This document shows, one piece after another, positions 59,874-64,000 of a DNA stretch of 64,000 nt. The stretch is taken from NCBI GenBank assembly GCA_964036295.1, contig OZ038469.1:10184067-10248066 (forward strand). Direction: 5' to 3'. Within the stretch, counting starts at the first letter, position 1; each line of letters opens with the position of its first letter. Made by a program: the position numbers and the translations under genes. This DNA is from Plumapathes pennacea (Eukaryota; Cnidaria; Anthozoa; Antipatharia; Myriopathidae). The notes beneath the pieces were generated by a model that saw only the letters and a program-made list of their open reading frames with translations, did no database searches and was not told the origin of the DNA.

Positions 59874-60069
59874 TAGTATATACCACACAAGTGAATAGTG
59901 CTTTTCGCGCGCTCTGATTGGCTCCTCAATCTCGGAATATCAAGTATTATTCACCTCCCGGCGGCTTCCGGTAAAACAAAATGGTGCGCGAACTCAGTTC
60001 TTGCCCACTTTTGTCGGAAATAAAATAGCTATTTGGGAGTTGGCTATTAAACTTGTGTGGTATATACTA
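59874..60069. mobile_element. Miniature inverted-repeat element family A, copy 2 (196 bp)
   Basis: Perfect 18-bp terminal inverted repeats (tagtatataccacacaag and its complement). It is the full-length version of 15923-16084, with an additional about 34 bp segment ('ctgattggctcctcaatctc' region) missing there. Confidence 0.9.
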
Positions 60070-60156
60070 AAACAATTATGACTGGTCAGTATTCACAAGT
60101 GACGTGTAGCTAACAAAACGGACTCGAAAATTTGTGTTCCAACTACCTCTTGATAT

Positions 60157-60373
60157 TGGCCACTTTCAAGATCATGCGCAGTCCGCGATTCTGAGATACT
60201 TTGGCGCCACATGATATAACTTGGCAGGCAGAACAAAGAACTGTTTTTTCGGTCATCATGCAATTATGTGGAAACAAAACCAAGCTCAACAGAGAGATTT
60301 ACTTGGCAGATACTCGTTGTTACTGCCAGTAAAAAGTACTATTTGCTGTTGCGCATGATCCCGAAAGTGGCTT
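60157..60373. mobile_element. Miniature inverted-repeat element family B, copy 2
   Basis: Ends 'ggccactttcaagatcatgcgc' and 'gcgcatgatcccgaaagtgg' are imperfect inverted repeats. The interior matches 57892-58110 at about 80%. It lies only 87 bp after family A copy 2. Confidence 0.85.
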
Positions 60374-61058
60374 ATTTATCCAATGAATGTAGAGGTGCTA
60401 ATTTCTTAATTCGACAAAAACCGAGATGTTGAACTTCTCGTTTGTGAAACATTCACTTCAATTTGAAGGCCTTCTTTTTGCATTAGGTACATCATACAAA
60501 AACAATATTGAGGTGCAAAATTTTGTTTAGTACTTATGAAACAACTTCTAAAACCATATACACCTAATTATAATATGTGTAAATTTCTGTCCATTCTCCT
60601 ATGCAAACCCGTGTGCTGACTCTGAAATACATTTTTAGTTAAAAAACAAGATGCAACTGTTGGGATAAAATCCAGGATAAAAATAATGTCTAATGCTTAA
60701 CAAAAATTGAAGTGTTGCAATACTGTGAATATCATATGCAGGGGCCCGGGGCATTTATTTTATCGACCCTTCGTGTCTGGGACAAACGTTGGACGAGCCC
60801 AAAACAACAATCTAATAAATATACAACGACAAGTGCAACAAACGGCTCTTAATCCTTATCTGCACGCTACCGTTTTAGGCCGATAGAAAACAGTGCAAAA
60901 ATTCTTGAAATAGCGCTGATTGACTCAGTGTAGTTAAATGCCAAGTCCTTTGGTTTCTGGTAGCCGTGTTAGCCCCTTCGCTCCAGAGGTTAAAGCCGTA
61001 GACGGACTTTGCTTCAGAAAGCATCAACACCTGGTGTACAGTTCTTCCTTCGCCTTGC
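60374..61058. other. 3' flank of the calmodulin-like gene
   Basis: AT-rich. TTTATT at 60754-60759 gives AATAAA on the minus strand, a possible polyadenylation signal about 300 bases after the stop. No other feature is seen. Confidence 0.4.
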
Positions 61059-62340
61059 TTACACCGGCTTCGTCATAAGTTCTTTGAACTCTGGGGGAAA
61101 GTAGGAAAAGCAAGAATTGCGCAGCATCTTTAGTACTAAAATGATTCACTAGACGCACAGCGGCAATACGTCTATCGGCCGTGCAACAGTTTATTTTGAC
61201 CGTTCAGTGCACAAAATAGTTAATTCCAAGTGCAGATTTTGTAGTTTCATGTAAAGGGAGTAAAACCGCAAAACTTAGGCAAGCTGAACTCAATACCAGA
61301 ACTCTATACTGAACTACCGTACAAGTTAGTGCACGGTATTTTCTATATAACGTTACTTTAAAAGTTTGTCGATACGTTTTTGTTTACTACGAGAAAAATC
61401 AACCATCCAACTCCCTGTTTTTCGGACTTTTGCTGAACTTCCCATATCGGAATCCTACCTTCAAAATTTATTTGTCCATCACCGTCGACATCCGCCTCCC
61501 TCATCATCTCATCCAGCTCGTCTTCACTGAGTTTTTCTCCCAAACTTGCCATCACCTGGCGGAGTTCCTGGGCACTTATAAAGCCGTTGCCATCTTTGTC
61601 GAACACTTCGAACGCGTCTCTGATTTCAGCCTCCTCGTCGAAACACTTAATCTTCCTGGACATCATTTGCAGGAATTCTTCAAAATCAATTTCACCATTG
61701 CCTATTAAAACGAGATTTAAAGCTTAGTGATCAACTTCCATTTTCTCCTTTTAGTCTTCCACCTTTTGATACGTTGCTTAGATGAAAGCTGATTGAACTA
61801 TCAGTTCTCATCTGCTCTTTAACCCTTAAACTCAAAATACAGATTCTCCTAGCCTTTTAAGTAGGAACTGTATGAATGATGTAGTGAGAATTGGTAGTTT
61901 AATCAACTTTTATCTTAACAAGGTATCAAAAGCCAAGTACTCCTTTCTGTATGATATATTTCTGGTAAGACACTGAAGGAGAAAATTGAAGTTGGTCACT
62001 CCTGGGAGTAAAAGGGTTAATCCTTGGGAGTTGGTGTAAGGGTTAAGCCAACAAACTTAATGGCTTGCATGAGTCTGTGTTAATTAAAACTCGTATAGCT
62101 GAAGCGAAGACCTAATCTGAAACCATTTTATCTTCCTTATTTCACTTATTGTTTTTCTAAGTTGGTGCTTGCCGGAATTAACTATCTTTTAGTTACCATC
62201 TTCATCGACCTCGTCGATCATTTCTCGGAGCTCGTCGTCCGTCGGATTTTGACCGAGCGACCTCATGACGGTCCCAAGTTCAGACGAGGAAATTGATCCG
62301 CCACCATCTTTGTCAAACAAGACAAAAGCTTCTTTCAGCT
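61059..62340 (-). CDS. Calmodulin-like EF-hand protein (5' partial)
   Basis: Three minus-strand exons: 62340-62197, 61701-61459 and 61090-61059 (stop TAA), joining in phase. They encode four canonical EF-hand loops: [36 protein letters not shown] and [12 protein letters not shown], all with acidic residues at positions 1, 3 and 12. [14 protein letters not shown] and [18 protein letters not shown] are calmodulin signatures. Divergent features are [11 protein letters not shown] in the linker and the ending [11 protein letters not shown] in place of the usual QMMTAK. It is therefore a calmodulin-like paralog rather than calmodulin itself. The terminal exon is only 32 bp. The first exon, which should supply the initiator Met and the residues before E-LKEAF, was not identified between 62341 and the window end. 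Known role of the family: calcium sensing by binding target peptides. Confidence 0.9.
61822..62022 (+). repeat. Interspersed repeat, copy in calmodulin-like intron
   Basis: About 200 bp, 'aactcaaaatacagattctcc' to 'cctgggagtaaaagggttaa', matching 864-1052 in order of words. The sequence immediately before (61741-61800) carries the 'agatgaaagctgattgaacta' block in line with other copies. Confidence 0.6.
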
Positions 62341-64000
62341 CTGAAATAAAATGCAAAGAGAATCAAGGGGTGAAACATATAACAATCTGACAGGGCCGAG
62401 ATGCAACGAAAACGTCGGGAGTAAAGGATTCACAACTCTATGGGCACACCAAGCCTGGACACATAAAAAAATTTGAGATACTCACCCGGAACGTCAAACA
62501 ACAATTTCAGTGCAATCACCCATACAAAATACCTGAATATGGTGGTTATAGCGCATGTATGCCTGCTGAAATTCAAAGCTAAATTTGATACATTTGTTAA
62601 ACCAAACCCAGTTGCCTGCGTACAACCGTTTTCAGATGACTGTCGAAAGTAATGGTGTTATTGCTTTGGTTTTGCATCTGCTGCGCTTTAGGATTAGTTA
62701 AAACAGATTGGCCGGTATTCTATGGTGGTCAATCAGGAACAAAAGTGAGTCCGATTGCGATTTACTCATGGAAGCAAACGATGGCGCCTTTTTCTCGCCC
62801 GACGTTAGCCCTACGTTTTCAAGTTTTGAGAGCTGAGCTACCGCGCGTCACAGCTCATGACCGAGCCCCTTTAACCAGAAATGATGAAAAGAGGAGTGGA
62901 AAAGCGATGGTCCGAAGTATTCAGATGTTTGAATTGTTGTCGGCTTCTGTTCCTGGACAAAAATCTACAGCGAACCAGTAGAACGACTAACTTTTAAACT
63001 TTGTGTTAGGTATAATTTAAGCGCGTCTTATCACCAGTCACCACAGTGTCAGTCACCCCGATTAGCAAGGCACTAGTGCCAAGCTAGAAGCCTTGAGACC
63101 TAAATAAAGTTTATTATTGTTATTATTAGTCACCACAGTGTTCCCTTTTTTAACCGAAAAGAGTTCAGTCTTCTCAGTCCCTGGAAATAGCTGGCAAGAG
63201 TCATCGTGGCATATCTTGATGTGAATAAAGCTTCCAGATTTTTTAATCACAGACATATTGCACTTCCCCAGGGACAAAAATACACAGAGATGTTTTATAG
63301 GAATTGCAACTATAGTTCACGGTTCAATATCAAAATTTGAAAGAAATGTATATTGGACGTTAGCATACTTTAATACGTGGGTCTGTTTGAGGTAAAGAAA
63401 TTTTATCTGCGCGGCTAAAAGCTGCAGCATTGCTAATTTCCCGATGGCAAAATAGTTTACGTGCAAGCGGAATGTGAAAATAGTGAAGGCGAAAGGAGCA
63501 CATGACATATACACTAATTTATGTATTTTAAACCAAAGCATCAATATATAACTAATGAAGGACAGGCGAGTAATAAAGGTTTTGAGACAATGCTTTTTTT
63601 ACTGATTGCAGCTTTTTTTAGTCAAAAGCAGATATCGAGTGCAGATAAGCTTCATCTTACGTTAAACAAGAGCAAATGCGTCATACGAACACAAGCTTTT
63701 CCCCGTGGGAGTAAAAGCTCTGTGTAAAATGCCTCATTTTTGAGTTCTGGAAATGTTGTCGATAAAAAAGTTGATTGAGTTGGATTCATTCATAGGGATT
63801 CATTCCAATGTTCAATTTACCAGTGGCTATAATGTCGTTTTGATTGAACGCATGGCATAATTCGATTCATTCGCGGTCACGTCAGTTGGAAGTAACATGC
63901 CACTTTCAGAGAAGCAAGCTGGATCACAGTGAAGTATGACCCGATGTTTTCAAGCTATTTATGCCAAAGTGTGAACATATTACCCAGAAAAGAACCGCTC
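62341..64000. other. Upstream intron or flank of the calmodulin-like gene
   Basis: No exon could be supported. A minus-strand donor-like GTGAGT at 62484-62489 has the right phase, but the preceding codons do not resemble a calmodulin N-terminus. The plus-strand frame 62652-62981 has no recognisable features. Confidence 0.4.

Noticed and set aside
62463-62530. Possible first exon of the calmodulin-like gene ending at the GTGAGT donor (minus strand)
   Set aside because: The phase fits, but the codons (reading ...ALKLLFDVP) do not resemble the expected acidic, Gln/Glu-rich N-terminus and no suitable ATG is in frame.
1-64000. CRISPR arrays, bacterial operons or other prokaryotic features
   Set aside because: Genes are intron-split metazoan types, and no regular direct-repeat array with unique spacers is present.
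1-64000. tRNA and rRNA genes
   Set aside because: No convincing A-box/B-box pair with a cloverleaf, nor ribosomal RNA sequence, was seen by eye; a covariance-model search could still find one.

Overview
This is a eukaryotic nuclear window. Intron-rich genes with GT/AG junctions, AT-rich intergenic DNA and many short terminal-inverted-repeat elements are all visible. Every recognisable protein is an animal type: the polarity protein PALS1, DUSP23, sacsin, FRG1, an SLC46 transporter and a calmodulin relative. Metazoan gene content together with this dense miniature-transposon landscape suggests an anthozoan cnidarian, most likely a stony coral. The species is an inference, since no search was possible.

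Layout. 1-6028 (+): ten exons forming the C-terminal half of a PALS1/MPP5-type MAGUK (end of L27, PDZ, SH3, hook, guanylate kinase), cut by the left window edge. 6029-10212: intergenic, with a (TTA)n microsatellite and a small inverted-repeat element. 10213-13329 (+): a 1,038-residue intronless reading frame with ankyrin repeats, a protein kinase domain and an IRE1/RNase L KEN nuclease domain, which is the RNase L architecture. 14570-15058 (+): a possible small membrane protein. 17452-18485 (-): a two-exon DUSP23 phosphatase. 18486-29989: mostly gene-poor, with a TTAA-flanked 0.5 kb palindromic element and one unrecognised minus-strand frame at 24186-24662. 29990-45941 (+): a sacsin-like gene of four coding exons, the last 12.95 kb long, predicted at 4,443 residues. 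46821-49576 (-): complete three-exon FRG1. 50460-53170: nested inverted repeats followed by a mobile-element-like open reading frame carrying a 2A ribosome-skipping motif and a herpesvirus-tegument-type (C76-like) cysteine protease domain. 54724-59115 (+): complete five-exon SLC46-family transporter. 61059-62340 (-): three exons of a calmodulin-like protein whose 5' end was not found.

The most interesting parts are the RNase L-like gene, which keeps the KEN catalytic Arg-Asn-x3-His; the sacsin-like giant gene about 16.7 kb downstream on the same strand, whose C-terminal HEPN domain carries an Arg-x4-His motif reminiscent of HEPN ribonucleases (KEN belongs to the same superfamily); and the 2A-plus-protease frame. 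The other genes look like ordinary housekeeping neighbours with no evident pathway link. At least seven miniature inverted-repeat families are present, several with two copies in the window, and several sit in introns.
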